The translations under genes were made by a program, and so were the position numbers. The notes beneath the pieces were generated by a model. That model saw only the letters and a list, made by a program, of their open reading frames with translations. It was not told where the DNA came from and did not search any database. From an uncultured bacterium (GTDB lineage: Bacteria > Pseudomonadota > Gammaproteobacteria > Burkholderiales > Burkholderiaceae_C): a stretch of DNA of 64,000 bases. Position 1 is the first letter of the stretch, and the number at the start of each line of letters is the position of its first letter. The stretch is from contig CAIYQZ010000048.1 in NCBI GenBank assembly GCA_903928495.1, positions 1 to 64,000 on the forward strand, in the 5' to 3' direction. This document shows, piece by piece, positions 8,327 through 17,533 of this stretch.

Positions 8327-11300
8327 ATGGGCTTGTTGATGAATCCCCGACTTTGTGTGGTGTTGGTGTCGGGGGGCTTGCTGCTCGCCGGTTGTGGTGG
8401 TGGCAGTGACGATGGGGGCGGCCCCTCAATGTTGCCCAACCTGGAGCGCGAGCAGCCCCAGGCATTGGCTGCCAGCAAAGACATGGGCTACTGGGGTTCC
8501 GTCATTCCATTGACCATGGTGCCCGCGTCTGCCGCGAACCTGCCCAACGGCAAGGTGTTGTTCTGGTCGGCCAATGACAGGTTCACATGGAAGACGGGGC
8601 GCGGTGGGACGGCCTACACTGCGTTGTTTGACCCGGACACCGGCAAATCCACCGAAAAATTGGTGAACAACACCGGGCAAAACATGTTCTGCCCGGGAAC
8701 GTCCAATCTGGCCGATGGCCGCATTCTGGTCAGCGGGGGTTCCAATGCCGCCAGTACCAGCATCTACAACCCAGTCACCAATGCGTGGAGTGTGGCGGCG
8801 CAAATGAACATTTCCCGCGCCTATCAGGCCAACACGGTGCTGCGTGACGGTTCTGTATTCACGCTGGGTGGTTCCTGGGCTGGGGGCCGGGGCAACAAGC
8901 GGCCAGAAATCTGGACCGAGGCTGGCGGCTGGCGCAGCCTGTTGGGCATTGCCACAGAACCGTTCCTGACCAATGACCCAAAAGGGGTGTTCCGTTCAGA
9001 CAACCACATGTGGCTGATTCCAGCCGGTAACGGCCAGGTGTTTCACGCCGGCCCGAGCGTCAACATGAACTGGATTGAAACCTCTGGCATAGGTAGTTCG
9101 CGCACTGCGGGTCTGCGAGGTGACGACGTGGACAGCATGAGTGGCAATGCCGTGATGTACGACATTGGCAAGGTGCTGAAAGTGGGCGGGTCCCCCGCCT
9201 ATCAGGATGTGGAAGCGACCAAGGGCAGCTACGCGATAGACATTGCTGCTGGCGTTAAGGTCCGCAAGCTAGTGTCCATGGCCTATGCCCGGGCATTCCA
9301 CAACAGTGTGGTGCTGCCGAACGGTCAGGTGCTTGTGGTTGGCGGAATGAGTTATGCCAAGGGGTTCTCGGACAACACTTCAGTATTGGCGCCAGAGCTG
9401 TGGGATCCGACGACGGAGACCTTCACCATCCTGGCACCCATGTCAGTGCCCCGCAACTACCACAGCGTGGCGCTGCTGCTGCCCGACGCAAGGGTGCTGT
9501 CGGCTGGTGGTGGCCTGTGCGGCGAGGGCTGCGATGCCAACCATCCCGATGCCCAGATTTTCACGCCGCATTACCTGCTCAACGCTGATGGCAGCGTTGC
9601 CGAGCGACCCGTGGTGCAAAGCGCCCCCGCCACGGCGGTATACGGGACCACATTGGCGGTGACCACCGACAGTGCCATCAGCGAATTTTCGCTGGTACGC
9701 CTGGCGTCCACAACGCACACGGTCAACAACGACCAGCGGCGAATTCCTCTCACATTCCAGTCCACGGGTGTCAACAGCTATGCCTTGGCTGTGCCCACCA
9801 ACCCGGGCTGGGCCATTCCGGGTGACTACATGCTGTTTGCCATGAACGCGCAGGGCGTTCCATCGGTGGCCAAAGTCATCCGCGTGGCCAGCACCGGCAC
9901 GCCCAGGTTGGACCCCATTGCCGAGCAGGTGGCCACAGCCGGAGGCCCGTCGTTTGCCGTTTCGCCGGTGACCTCGGGCGCCACGTCTTTCAAGGCAACC
10001 GGCCTTCCTGCAGGTCTGGCCATCAATGCCAGAACAGGCGTGGTGTCGGGTGTGGCCACCACGGCGGGTGTGTATACCGTGTCGGTGTTTGCCACCAATG
10101 CCGCAGGCACTGTAAGCACCGATTTCCGCATGCAGGTGTTGCCGGCCGGGGCGATCCGGTTCGTCAAGTTGGAGCAGATATCTGAAATCAATGGCAATGC
10201 CTGGGCTTCCATGGCTGAAATCAATCTCCTGGATTCCACCGGAGCGGTGATATCCAGATCGAGTTGGAAGGTCAGCGCAGACAGTGAAGAGCCGTCCCTG
10301 GACATTGGTGTCGCCGTTAACGCCATTGATGGTGACCCGAATAGCATCTGGCACACGCAGTGGAAAATGGTCGACCCTCGTCCGCCTCACCACTTCATCA
10401 TAGACATGGGTACACCCCAGCGGCTGAGCTCCCTGACCTATCTGCCCCGCCAGATTGGTACCAACGGGATCATTGCTCAGTTCAAGGTGTATGGGAGTAC
10501 AGATGGCGTGTCGTGGGGCTCTCCCATCGCATCGGGCGACTTCCGCGCGCAAGCGGGTGGCAATGCGGCCATCAAAACAGTGGCGCTGTCAACGGGCATG
10601 GTGGTACCCAACGCCGCCCCCACCATCAGCCCGCCCGATGACCAGAACAGCAGGGTGGGTTGGAGGGCCACGCTGAACGTGGTGGCCACCGATGACCAGG
10701 CCACGCCGCTGACGTACGCGGCCACCGGCTTGCCTGCTGGCATGCGCATCGACGCCGCCAGCGGCATCATTTCCGGCACGCCCACCACTGAGGGAAAGCA
10801 GACAGTCACGCTGCGCGTGACCGATGCACAGGGCGCATCCGCCACTCAAACTTTTGTGTGGGGCGTGACTGCCGGTGCGGTCAACGTCACCTCGGTTGCA
10901 GCCCCCATTTTGGCGGTGGGAGCTCCCTCAGCCTACGTGGTGTCAACCACGGGCGCCCTTGCGGGAACGCAGTATTCGTGGGACTATGGTGACGGCTCGG
11001 CCCCCACGGCCTACGGAAGCACGCCTGCCAGTGCTCACACCTTCGGCGCGCCGGGTTTGTACTACGTGACCCTGACGGTCAAGTCGCCCACGGGGCAACT
11101 CACTCCGTACAGGTTCACACAGGCTGTGGTGGGTGCTGGCGCCAAGAGCCAGGCCGTGACATCTTCCAGTCTGTTGTTTGAGCCCGCCAGTTCTAGCTAT
11201 GGCGCCAGAATCTGGGTGGTGAATGCAGATGCCGGTACGGTCTCTGTTCTGGATGCGGTGACCCTGGCCAAATTGTCTGAAATAGCGGTGGGGCAGTCCC

Positions 11301-13492
11301 CCCGCACACTTACTTTGTTGAATGTTTCTGGCGGTGCCAGGCAGGTTTGGGTGGCCAATCGAGCCAGTGCCACGGTGTCGGTCATCGACGCAAGCACACG
11401 CGCAATTGCCAAAACGCTTGCCATGCCCGCCGCATCGCAGCCCTATGGCGTGGCGGCCTCGCCAAAGGGTGATTTTGTCTATGTGGTGCTGGAAGCCACC
11501 GGACGACTGCTGAAACTGAACCCTGCGGGCAACGTATTGAACACCGTAGACGTGGGAACAAACTCCCGCCATGTGTCTGTCAGCCCCGATGGAGCCGTGT
11601 TGCTGGTGTCGCGTTTCATCAGCCCACCACTGCCCGGCGAGGGCACAGCCAATGTGCAAACCACGGCGTTGACTGGCGGCGAGGTACGTGTGGTGACTGC
11701 TGCCAGCATGCTGGTGCGCGCACAACCCATTGTGCTTCAGCACAGCGAAAAAGCTGACAGCACCGTACAGGGCCGGGGCATTCCCAACTATTTAGGGGCT
11801 GCCGCCATATCACCTGATGGCCTGTCTGCTTGGCTGCCGTCCAAGCAAGACAACATCAAGCGCGGGTTTCAGCGAGACAAGCAGGCGCTTGATTTCGAAA
11901 ACACAGTGCGCGCCATCAGCTCCCGCATTGACATGCGCACGCTGACCGAGGACCACCCGGCGCGGGTGGACCATGACAACTCAGGTGTGGCCAGTGCGGC
12001 GGTGTATCACCCCACTGGCGCCTATGTATTTGTGGCGCTGGAGGCCAGCCGCCATGTGGCCGTGCTGGACCCTGTGGGCAAGCGCGAGCTGTTCCGTGTG
12101 GATGCTGGCCGAGCCCCCCAGGGCTTGGTGGTGTCAGCCGACGGCACGCGCCTGTTTGTCAGCAACTTCATGGACCGCACTGTGGCCGCCTACGACCTGA
12201 AGCCGCTGACCCAGAAGGGCTTGCTTAGGTTGCCCGCTCGTGAGAAAAACCGAGCCATTGCGGCGGAAACCTTGCCAGCCGATGTGCTGGTCGGCAAACA
12301 GCTGTTCTATGACGCCAGAGACACCCGCTTGGCCCGCGATAGCTATATGAGCTGTGCCACTTGCCACAACGACGGTGGACACGATGGCCGAACCTGGGAT
12401 CTGACGGCTCAGGGCGAAGGCCTGCGCAACACTATCAGCCTGTTGGGCCGTGCCGCTGGCCATGGTGCGTTGCACTGGAGCGGCAACTTTGACGAGTTGC
12501 AGGACTTCGAGGGGCAAATTCGCGCTTTGGCAGGCGGCTCGGGCCTGATGGACGACATGGAGTTCAACACCGGCACACGCAACCAGCCACTGGGAGAAGC
12601 AAAGGGCGGGTTGAGCCCCGAGCTGGATGCACTGGCTGCGTATGTCAAGTCGCTGGACACGTTTGCTCCAAGTCCAAATCGCACCGGTCCGCGTGGGACT
12701 TTAAGCAGCGCTGGCACACTGGGGCGAGTGGTGTTTGCCGCCAATTGCGCCACTTGCCACGGCGGGGCCAATTTCTCCCAAAGCGCTTTGGGTTCGTTGC
12801 GCGATGTGGGCACCCTCAAGGCCACCAGCGGCAAGCGCCTGTCTGGTGAGCTGGCTGGCACTGACATCCCCACCTTGCGCGACGCGTGGGCCACTGCCCC
12901 CTATCTGCACGATGGCTCTGCCGCCACCATTGAAGACGCCATCAAGGCCCACACGGTCCTCACGCTGACGGCCAGAGACTTGGCGAATGTGGCGAGTTTT
13001 GTGCGTGAAATTGACAGCAGCGAACCTGCGGTCAACGTCACACCCCGTGGACGCTACGTCAAGTTCGAGGCCTTGTCTGAGTTGAACGGTAAGCCTTGGT
13101 CGTCGATGGCGGAGTTTGATCTCTTGAATTCAGCGGGGGCTGCCTTGTCACGCGCCGGCTGGAAGTTTGAGACGGACAGTGAGGAAACGAACGCAGGTAG
13201 TGGGTTGATTGCCAATGCCTTTGATGGAAACCCCAACACCTTCTGGCATACCCAGTGGATGTTGAAGGATCCCGCGCCACCACACCACGTGGTGATTGAC
13301 ATGGGGACCGCTCAACCCGTCTCTGGCTTCCGGTACATGCCCCGTATAGGGGGGGGCAACGGCACTGTCAAGCGCTATCGCTTGTTTGTCAGCAACAACA
13401 AACTCAACTGGGGTGTGGCGGTGGCTCAGGGAGACCTGGGTCATGTGGGCGCGGCTGATGCCACCAAGTCAGTGATGTTCGTCAAGCCTTGA
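8327..13492 (+). CDS. Lipoprotein fusing galactose-oxidase-like copper-radical domain, beta-propeller and di-haem cytochrome c
   Basis: A 1721-residue outer-surface or periplasmic lipoprotein (lipobox LLLAGC, Cys23). Residues ~40-525 match galactose oxidase: cross-link Cys122 (NMFCPGTS) and Tyr166 (RAYQAN), stacking Trp184 (GGSWAGG), axial Tyr378 and His379 (NYHSV), His464 (THTVNNDQRR). Cys-Tyr-Trp spacing (44 and 62) equals that of the fungal enzyme. Then follow a putative Ig domain (526-605), F5/8C-like domain (610-758), second Ig domain (764-850), PKD domain (852-940), YVTN-type propeller (958-1295), MauG-like di-haem region with CATCH at 1343 and 1474, and a second F5/8C-like domain (1576-1721). 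Start chosen by AGAGG at 8316-8320; longer GTG starts have no such site. Substrate unknown; oxidation of a primary alcohol or sugar with electrons passed to haem is inferred. Confidence 0.9.
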   Translation: MGLLMNPRLCVVLVSGGLLLAGCGGGSDDGGGPSMLPNLEREQPQALAASKDMGYWGSVIPLTMVPASAANLPNGKVLFWSANDRFTWKTGRGGTAYTALFDPDTGKSTEKLVNNTGQNMFCPGTSNLADGRILVSGGSNAASTSIYNPVTNAWSVAAQMNISRAYQANTVLRDGSVFTLGGSWAGGRGNKRPEIWTEAGGWRSLLGIATEPFLTNDPKGVFRSDNHMWLIPAGNGQVFHAGPSVNMNWIETSGIGSSRTAGLRGDDVDSMSGNAVMYDIGKVLKVGGSPAYQDVEATKGSYAIDIAAGVKVRKLVSMAYARAFHNSVVLPNGQVLVVGGMSYAKGFSDNTSVLAPELWDPTTETFTILAPMSVPRNYHSVALLLPDARVLSAGGGLCGEGCDANHPDAQIFTPHYLLNADGSVAERPVVQSAPATAVYGTTLAVTTDSAISEFSLVRLASTTHTVNNDQRRIPLTFQSTGVNSYALAVPTNPGWAIPGDYMLFAMNAQGVPSVAKVIRVASTGTPRLDPIAEQVATAGGPSFAVSPVTSGATSFKATGLPAGLAINARTGVVSGVATTAGVYTVSVFATNAAGTVSTDFRMQVLPAGAIRFVKLEQISEINGNAWASMAEINLLDSTGAVISRSSWKVSADSEEPSLDIGVAVNAIDGDPNSIWHTQWKMVDPRPPHHFIIDMGTPQRLSSLTYLPRQIGTNGIIAQFKVYGSTDGVSWGSPIASGDFRAQAGGNAAIKTVALSTGMVVPNAAPTISPPDDQNSRVGWRATLNVVATDDQATPLTYAATGLPAGMRIDAASGIISGTPTTEGKQTVTLRVTDAQGASATQTFVWGVTAGAVNVTSVAAPILAVGAPSAYVVSTTGALAGTQYSWDYGDGSAPTAYGSTPASAHTFGAPGLYYVTLTVKSPTGQLTPYRFTQAVVGAGAKSQAVTSSSLLFEPASSSYGARIWVVNADAGTVSVLDAVTLAKLSEIAVGQSPRTLTLLNVSGGARQVWVANRASATVSVIDASTRAIAKTLAMPAASQPYGVAASPKGDFVYVVLEATGRLLKLNPAGNVLNTVDVGTNSRHVSVSPDGAVLLVSRFISPPLPGEGTANVQTTALTGGEVRVVTAASMLVRAQPIVLQHSEKADSTVQGRGIPNYLGAAAISPDGLSAWLPSKQDNIKRGFQRDKQALDFENTVRAISSRIDMRTLTEDHPARVDHDNSGVASAAVYHPTGAYVFVALEASRHVAVLDPVGKRELFRVDAGRAPQGLVVSADGTRLFVSNFMDRTVAAYDLKPLTQKGLLRLPAREKNRAIAAETLPADVLVGKQLFYDARDTRLARDSYMSCATCHNDGGHDGRTWDLTAQGEGLRNTISLLGRAAGHGALHWSGNFDELQDFEGQIRALAGGSGLMDDMEFNTGTRNQPLGEAKGGLSPELDALAAYVKSLDTFAPSPNRTGPRGTLSSAGTLGRVVFAANCATCHGGANFSQSALGSLRDVGTLKATSGKRLSGELAGTDIPTLRDAWATAPYLHDGSAATIEDAIKAHTVLTLTARDLANVASFVREIDSSEPAVNVTPRGRYVKFEALSELNGKPWSSMAEFDLLNSAGAALSRAGWKFETDSEETNAGSGLIANAFDGNPNTFWHTQWMLKDPAPPHHVVIDMGTAQPVSGFRYMPRIGGGNGTVKRYRLFVSNNKLNWGVAVAQGDLGHVGAADATKSVMFVKP

Positions 13493-13983
13493 TGCAGGGG
13501 CAAATGAAGCTGTTTGCGTCCCGGCAGCAGTGGGCCGTGTGTGCCCTGGGGGGGCTCGTGGTTGGGGCCTTGGGCGCATGGTTTGCTGATGCACTGCATT
13601 GGCGCCAGGCCACCAGCTCCGAGGTGCAGCGCGGCAGGGGCATCTACGTCAATGGCTTAGACAACGTGGAGCCCATTCAGGCGCGCATGGCCCGCCAGCC
13701 TAACACCTTGCCTGCGCTGGCAGTGCGGTGCATCAACTGCCATGACCGATCGGGCGCTGGCGCTGAATTCCGTGCACAGGTGCTCAGCCGTGAGAACCTG
13801 CTGGCCCAGATGCCTCGCCGTGGTGGGCCTGCCACCCGGTTTGACGCTGTGTCGATGTGCAAACTCTTGAGCACAGGCATAGATCCCGCGTGGATTGTCA
13901 TCAACCAAACCATGCCCCGCTACGAACTGAGTGACTCGCAGTGTCGGGCGCTGTGGGCCTACCTTGAAAGCGAACAGCCATGA
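13492..13983 (+). CDS. Mono-haem cytochrome c, probably exported
   Basis: A 163-residue protein with an N-terminal hydrophobic segment (ALGGLVVGALGAWFADAL) acting as signal peptide or anchor, one haem-binding CINCH motif, and a later TMPRYELSDSQ that supplies the likely distal Met ligand of a class I cytochrome c fold. The ATG at 13492 overlaps the stop of the oxidase fusion (TGATG), and its own stop overlaps the next ATG, so the three genes are translationally coupled. It is the natural electron acceptor for the haem domain of the fusion protein. An ATG at 13504, after AGGGG, is an alternative start. The partner assignment is inferred from the operon. Confidence 0.85.
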   Translation: MQGQMKLFASRQQWAVCALGGLVVGALGAWFADALHWRQATSSEVQRGRGIYVNGLDNVEPIQARMARQPNTLPALAVRCINCHDRSGAGAEFRAQVLSRENLLAQMPRRGGPATRFDAVSMCKLLSTGIDPAWIVINQTMPRYELSDSQCRALWAYLESEQP

Positions 13984-14591
13984 TCACCCGCAGGACCTGG
14001 TTGCGGATGCTATCCGCCACCACCGGTATCACAGCTCTTGGCGCCGGAGCCCACAACTCGGCCGGATGGGTCAAGCCACCACAGGTGCTGCCCAACCTGC
14101 GTGTGACCCTGCCAGATGGAAAGCAACTGGCTCTGCGTGACCTGATGCGCGGGCACGTCACGGCGCTACAACTCATGTTTACGGGCTGCTCGTCCACCTG
14201 CCCGTTGCAGGGCGCATTGTTTGCACAAGTTCAGGCGAGGGTGAATGCCGCGGGCCCAGTGCTCGCCCGCACGCAATTGGTTTCGCTCAGCATCGATCCG
14301 TTGGGTGACAGCCTTGGCGCCATGGCTGGCTGGCTAAGGCAATTTGGGGCCAATCACCGGTGGCGCGCCGCTGTGCCCGAGGTCAAGGATCTGGATACCC
14401 TTTTGAATTTTGTGGATGGACGCTCCAAAGGCCTGGACCGCCACACCGCTCAGGTGTACGTGTTCAACGCCAAGGGTGAAATGGTGCTGCGGTCTCCGGA
14501 CCACCCTCCTGCAGCAGAGGTGGTTCGTTGGTTGACCGAGCTGAGCGCGGGCGAAAATTCGGCTCTTCAGCGGTTTCCTCTGAGGCAGTGA
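13980..14591 (+). CDS. SCO1/SenC-family copper chaperone
   Basis: Thioredoxin-fold metallochaperone of the SCO family, which delivers copper to extracytoplasmic copper enzymes. The copper-binding CSSTC (CxxxC) is in MFTGCSSTCPLQG and the third ligand is probably the His in DRHTAQVYVF. The N-terminus MITRRTWLRMLSATTG has a twin-arginine pattern and a hydrophobic stretch, suggesting Tat export. It overlaps the cytochrome stop by ATGA. SCO proteins are usually tied to cytochrome oxidase, but none is near here; the copper enzyme in this operon is the galactose-oxidase-like domain, so loading of that site is the most economical reading. The C-terminal 15 residues have no clear counterpart in the family. 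Confidence 0.88.
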   Translation: MITRRTWLRMLSATTGITALGAGAHNSAGWVKPPQVLPNLRVTLPDGKQLALRDLMRGHVTALQLMFTGCSSTCPLQGALFAQVQARVNAAGPVLARTQLVSLSIDPLGDSLGAMAGWLRQFGANHRWRAAVPEVKDLDTLLNFVDGRSKGLDRHTAQVYVFNAKGEMVLRSPDHPPAAEVVRWLTELSAGENSALQRFPLRQ

Positions 14592-14617
14592 CGCGGCAGA
14601 TTTGCTGCTCAATGCTT

Positions 14618-14706
14618 GGGCATCGCGCACAACCCCTTGGCTGGAGCGGTTCGCGCGGTTTGGTCACGCCTTCATTCATAGACTTGCCCACATAAGGTGT
14701 GTGAAA
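14618..14706 (+). repeat. ~90-bp intergenic repeat, copy 2
   Basis: Second copy of the repeat seen at 8000-8089, same orientation, starting 27 bp after the SCO gene stop. It lies between the SCO stop and the convergent AraC gene, filling most of that 130-bp gap. No long terminal inverted repeat or transposase is attached. Confidence 0.75.
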
Positions 14707-14721
14707 CCGCTCAAACGGTCT

Positions 14722-15786
14722 TCAGCTGGTGGGCAATTTCCTTGACCGGTAGTCGGCCGGGGTGTTGCCCGTCCAGCCCTTGAAGGCGCGGATGAAGCTT
14801 TTTTCGTTCTGAAACCCCACCGCCTGTGCGACTTGTTTGAGCGGGCGTTGCGTGCGCAGCAGCAGGGTCTGGGCGCGTTCGCGGCGGACGACGTCTTTCA
14901 GCGCTTGCAGGCTGGCACCTTCATCTTTCAGTTGCCGGTGCAGGCTGCGGGCCGAGGTGTTGAGCAGCGCCGCCAAGGCCTCGGCACTGTGGCTGGCCTC
15001 CGGGTGGGTGGCCAGTGCCTGGCGCACGCGGCCCACCAGCAGGCGGTCTTTGCGGTAGGCGTGCACAGTCAAGGGCAGGGCGCGTTGCAGCATCTGGCGC
15101 AGGGCGGCTTCGTCGCGCCGCAAGGGCAGGGCCAGGCAACTGGCATCCAGGTGCAGTCGGGTGTGGGGTTGGCCAAACCGACACGGCCCGGCAAACAGCA
15201 CGGCATAGGCATCGGCGTGTGCTGGGGCGGGGTAGGCCAGGTCCACCGCCAGCAGCGGCAGGCGCGAGTCCACCAGCCAGCTCGACAAACCCAGCAGGTT
15301 GCGCAGCAGCGACACGTGGCAGAACTCGCGCAGCTCCCCCGTCAGCCAAGGGGCTGGTGCGGGTTCCGTCAGCGTCACAGTGGCCGTGCCGCTGGCGGGC
15401 GCAGCCAGGGTCAGCCGTACGTCGTCGGTCAACAGGCCGTGGTGGCGGCACCAGCGCTTCAGGGCCACGCCCAACGTGGGCGCGCTGATGCTGGCGCGGG
15501 CCAACATTCCGTAGCTGCCCCAGGGCAGGCGGCGGGTGAACCAGCCCAGGGCCTCGTCGTCCAGTTCGCGCATGAGCTGGTCAGACAGCCGCTCCATTTG
15601 GCTGGCGGTGATGCGGGCGTGTGCGTTGCGGGCCTGGCTTGGCGCAATCTGTGCCGTTGCCAGCGCTGGGGCCGGGTCATGGCCCAGGCGCTGGCACGCC
15701 GCCAACATGCTGCGCACAAAGGCCATGGGCGTGGCTGCTTTGGTGTGGGAAGCATGACTGATGGGCTGCTGTGCGTGCACTGGCAT
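14722..15786 (-). CDS. AraC-family transcriptional regulator
   Basis: A 354-residue regulator with an N-terminal ligand-sensing domain of the kind found in OruR-like AraC proteins ([18 protein letters not shown], then [14 protein letters not shown]-type segments) and a C-terminal double helix-turn-helix ([13 protein letters not shown], then [19 protein letters not shown]). It is divergent from mccB and probably controls the acyl-CoA carboxylase operon; the inducer is unknown. The open frame runs up to 15882, but that would reach almost to the mccB start. ATG 15786 is used here; ATG 15726 (MAFVRSML) is equally possible and would leave a 159-bp shared control region. Confidence 0.85.
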   Translation of the reverse strand: MPVHAQQPISHASHTKAATPMAFVRSMLAACQRLGHDPAPALATAQIAPSQARNAHARITASQMERLSDQLMRELDDEALGWFTRRLPWGSYGMLARASISAPTLGVALKRWCRHHGLLTDDVRLTLAAPASGTATVTLTEPAPAPWLTGELREFCHVSLLRNLLGLSSWLVDSRLPLLAVDLAYPAPAHADAYAVLFAGPCRFGQPHTRLHLDASCLALPLRRDEAALRQMLQRALPLTVHAYRKDRLLVGRVRQALATHPEASHSAEALAALLNTSARSLHRQLKDEGASLQALKDVVRRERAQTLLLRTQRPLKQVAQAVGFQNEKSFIRAFKGWTGNTPADYRSRKLPTS

Positions 15787-15814
15787 GGCGGCAGTCTGCC
15801 ATGGATGTGGCGGC
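15786..15814. promoter_or_regulatory. Possible AraC-type direct-repeat operator
   Basis: TGGCGGC occurs at 15786-15792 and again at 15808-15814, 22 bp apart, i.e. two helical turns on one face, as AraC-family half-sites often are. A TGCCATG/CATGGCA inverted pair (15797-15803 and 15827-15833) overlaps it. It lies between the divergent regulator and mccB. Role inferred only. Confidence 0.25.
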
Positions 15815-15885
15815 TTTTGCAACCTGCATGGCAAACCCAAAACGGTCGGCGCGCTGCACAATGGCCTCCGCACTGGAGACAAGCC

Positions 15886-17520
15886 ATGACCGTTCTCGAT
15901 TCGAAACTCAACCCCCGTTCAGCTGACTTCCAAGCCAACGCCATCGCGATGCGTGGCTTGGTGGATGACCTGCGTGCCCAGGTGGCCCAGGTGGCGGAGG
16001 GCGGCGGCGAAGCTGCCCGCGCCAAGCACACCGCCCGAGGCAAACTGCTGCCCCGCGACCGGGTGCACATGCTGCTCGACCCCGGCACCCCGTTCCTGGA
16101 GTTGGCGCCCATGGCGGCCTATGGCATGTACAAAGAAAAAGACGGCCAGGGCGGCACCAAAGATGCGGCGCCTTGCGCCGGTCTGATTGCCGGCATTGGC
16201 CGCGTCAGCGGGGTGGACTGCATGATCGTCTGCAACGACGCCACCGTGAAGGGCGGCACCTACTACCCACTCACCGTCAAAAAACACCTGCGTGCGCAGG
16301 AAATTGCACAGCAAAACAATCTGACGTGCATCTACCTGGTGGATTCGGGCGGTGCCAATCTGCCCAACCAGGACGAGGTGTTTCCCGACCGCGACCACTT
16401 CGGCCGCATCTTCTACAACCAGGCCAACATGAGTGCCCAAGGCATTTCACAGGTGGCCGTGGTCATGGGCAGTTGCACGGCGGGCGGGGCTTACGTGCCC
16501 GCCATGAGCGACGAAACCATCATCGTCAAAAACCAGGGCACCATTTTTCTGGGCGGCCCGCCGCTGGTGAAAGCCGCCACGGGCGAGGTCGTCACCGCCG
16601 AAGACTTGGGTGGTGGCGACGTGCACACCCGCCTCTCGGGCGTGGCCGACCACCTGGCGCAGAACGACTTGCACGCCATTGCCCTGGCGCGCCAGGCAGT
16701 GGCACATTTGAATCAAAAAAAGGCTCCGTCGCTTGTCCTGCAAGCGCCAGAAGCTCCCAATTTTGATGCAAAAGAGCTGTATGGCGTGATTCCCACGGAC
16801 ACGCGCAAGCCGTTTGACGTTCGCGAAATCATCGCCCGTGTGGTGGATGGCAGCGAGTTCCATGAGTTCAAGCCCCGCTTTGGCAGCACGCTGGTGTGCG
16901 GGTTTGCGCACATCGAGGGCATGCCAGTGGGCATCGTGGCCAACAACGGCATTTTGTTCAGCGAATCAGCGCTGAAGGGCGCGCACTTCATCGAGTTGTG
17001 CTGCCAGCGCAAGGTGCCGCTCGTGTTTTTGCAGAACATCACCGGCTTCATGGTGGGCCGCAAGTACGAAAACGAAGGCATTGCCCGCAATGGCGCCAAG
17101 ATGGTGACGGCCGTGGCCTGCGCCCAGGTGCCCAAGTTCACGGTCATCATCGGCGGCAGTTTTGGCGCGGGCAACTACGGCATGTGTGGCCGGGCGTTCA
17201 ACCCTCGCTTCGTGTGGATGTGGCCCAACGCCCGCATCAGCGTCATGGGAGGCGAGCAAGCCGCCAGCGTGCTCGCCACCGTCAAGCGCGATGGCATCGA
17301 AGGCAAAGGCGGCCAGTGGAGTGCCGAGGAGGAAGAGGCTTTCAAAGCCCCGCTGCGCCAGCAATACGAAACCCAGGGCCACCCCTACTACGCCACCGCG
17401 CGCCTGTGGGACGACGGCATCATCGACCCGGCAGACACCCGCCGCGTGCTGGCGCTGGGCCTGAGTGCGGCGCTGAACGCGCCCATTCCCGATACAAAGT
17501 TCGGCGTGTTCCGCATGTGA
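15886..17520 (+). CDS. mccB: 3-methylcrotonyl-CoA carboxylase beta subunit (carboxyltransferase)
   Basis: Carboxyltransferase half of a biotin-dependent acyl-CoA carboxylase; moves CO2 from carboxybiotin to 3-methylcrotonyl-CoA in leucine breakdown. The 544-residue length fits MccB/LiuB. Recognisable segments are [16 protein letters not shown], the oxyanion-forming [16 protein letters not shown], and the C-terminal carboxyltransferase half [36 protein letters not shown] and [17 protein letters not shown]. The ATG at 15886 follows GGAG at 15875; longer upstream starts run antisense to the AraC gene and are rejected. The hydratase and mccA downstream support 3-methylcrotonyl-CoA over other substrates. 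One copy of the dispersed palindromic repeat lies inside the gene, encoding a variable linker around residues 278-294. Confidence 0.93.
   Translation: MTVLDSKLNPRSADFQANAIAMRGLVDDLRAQVAQVAEGGGEAARAKHTARGKLLPRDRVHMLLDPGTPFLELAPMAAYGMYKEKDGQGGTKDAAPCAGLIAGIGRVSGVDCMIVCNDATVKGGTYYPLTVKKHLRAQEIAQQNNLTCIYLVDSGGANLPNQDEVFPDRDHFGRIFYNQANMSAQGISQVAVVMGSCTAGGAYVPAMSDETIIVKNQGTIFLGGPPLVKAATGEVVTAEDLGGGDVHTRLSGVADHLAQNDLHAIALARQAVAHLNQKKAPSLVLQAPEAPNFDAKELYGVIPTDTRKPFDVREIIARVVDGSEFHEFKPRFGSTLVCGFAHIEGMPVGIVANNGILFSESALKGAHFIELCCQRKVPLVFLQNITGFMVGRKYENEGIARNGAKMVTAVACAQVPKFTVIIGGSFGAGNYGMCGRAFNPRFVWMWPNARISVMGGEQAASVLATVKRDGIEGKGGQWSAEEEEAFKAPLRQQYETQGHPYYATARLWDDGIIDPADTRRVLALGLSAALNAPIPDTKFGVFRM
16730..16756 (-). 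repeat. Dispersed repeat core inside mccB
   Basis: On the minus strand this reads GAGCT, 15 bases, ACAAGCG, the shared core of the dispersed repeat. A hairpin CGCTTG/CAAGCG (16730-16735 with 16741-16746) is present. It sits between the two conserved halves of MccB and keeps the frame. Confidence 0.55.
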
Positions 17521-17533
17521 TGGTGGCGGCAGC

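Noticed and set aside
14833-15885. Long N-terminal extension of mccB
   Set aside because: It runs antisense to the AraC gene and has no carboxylase sequence; the ATG at 15886 has a ribosome-binding site and gives the family length.
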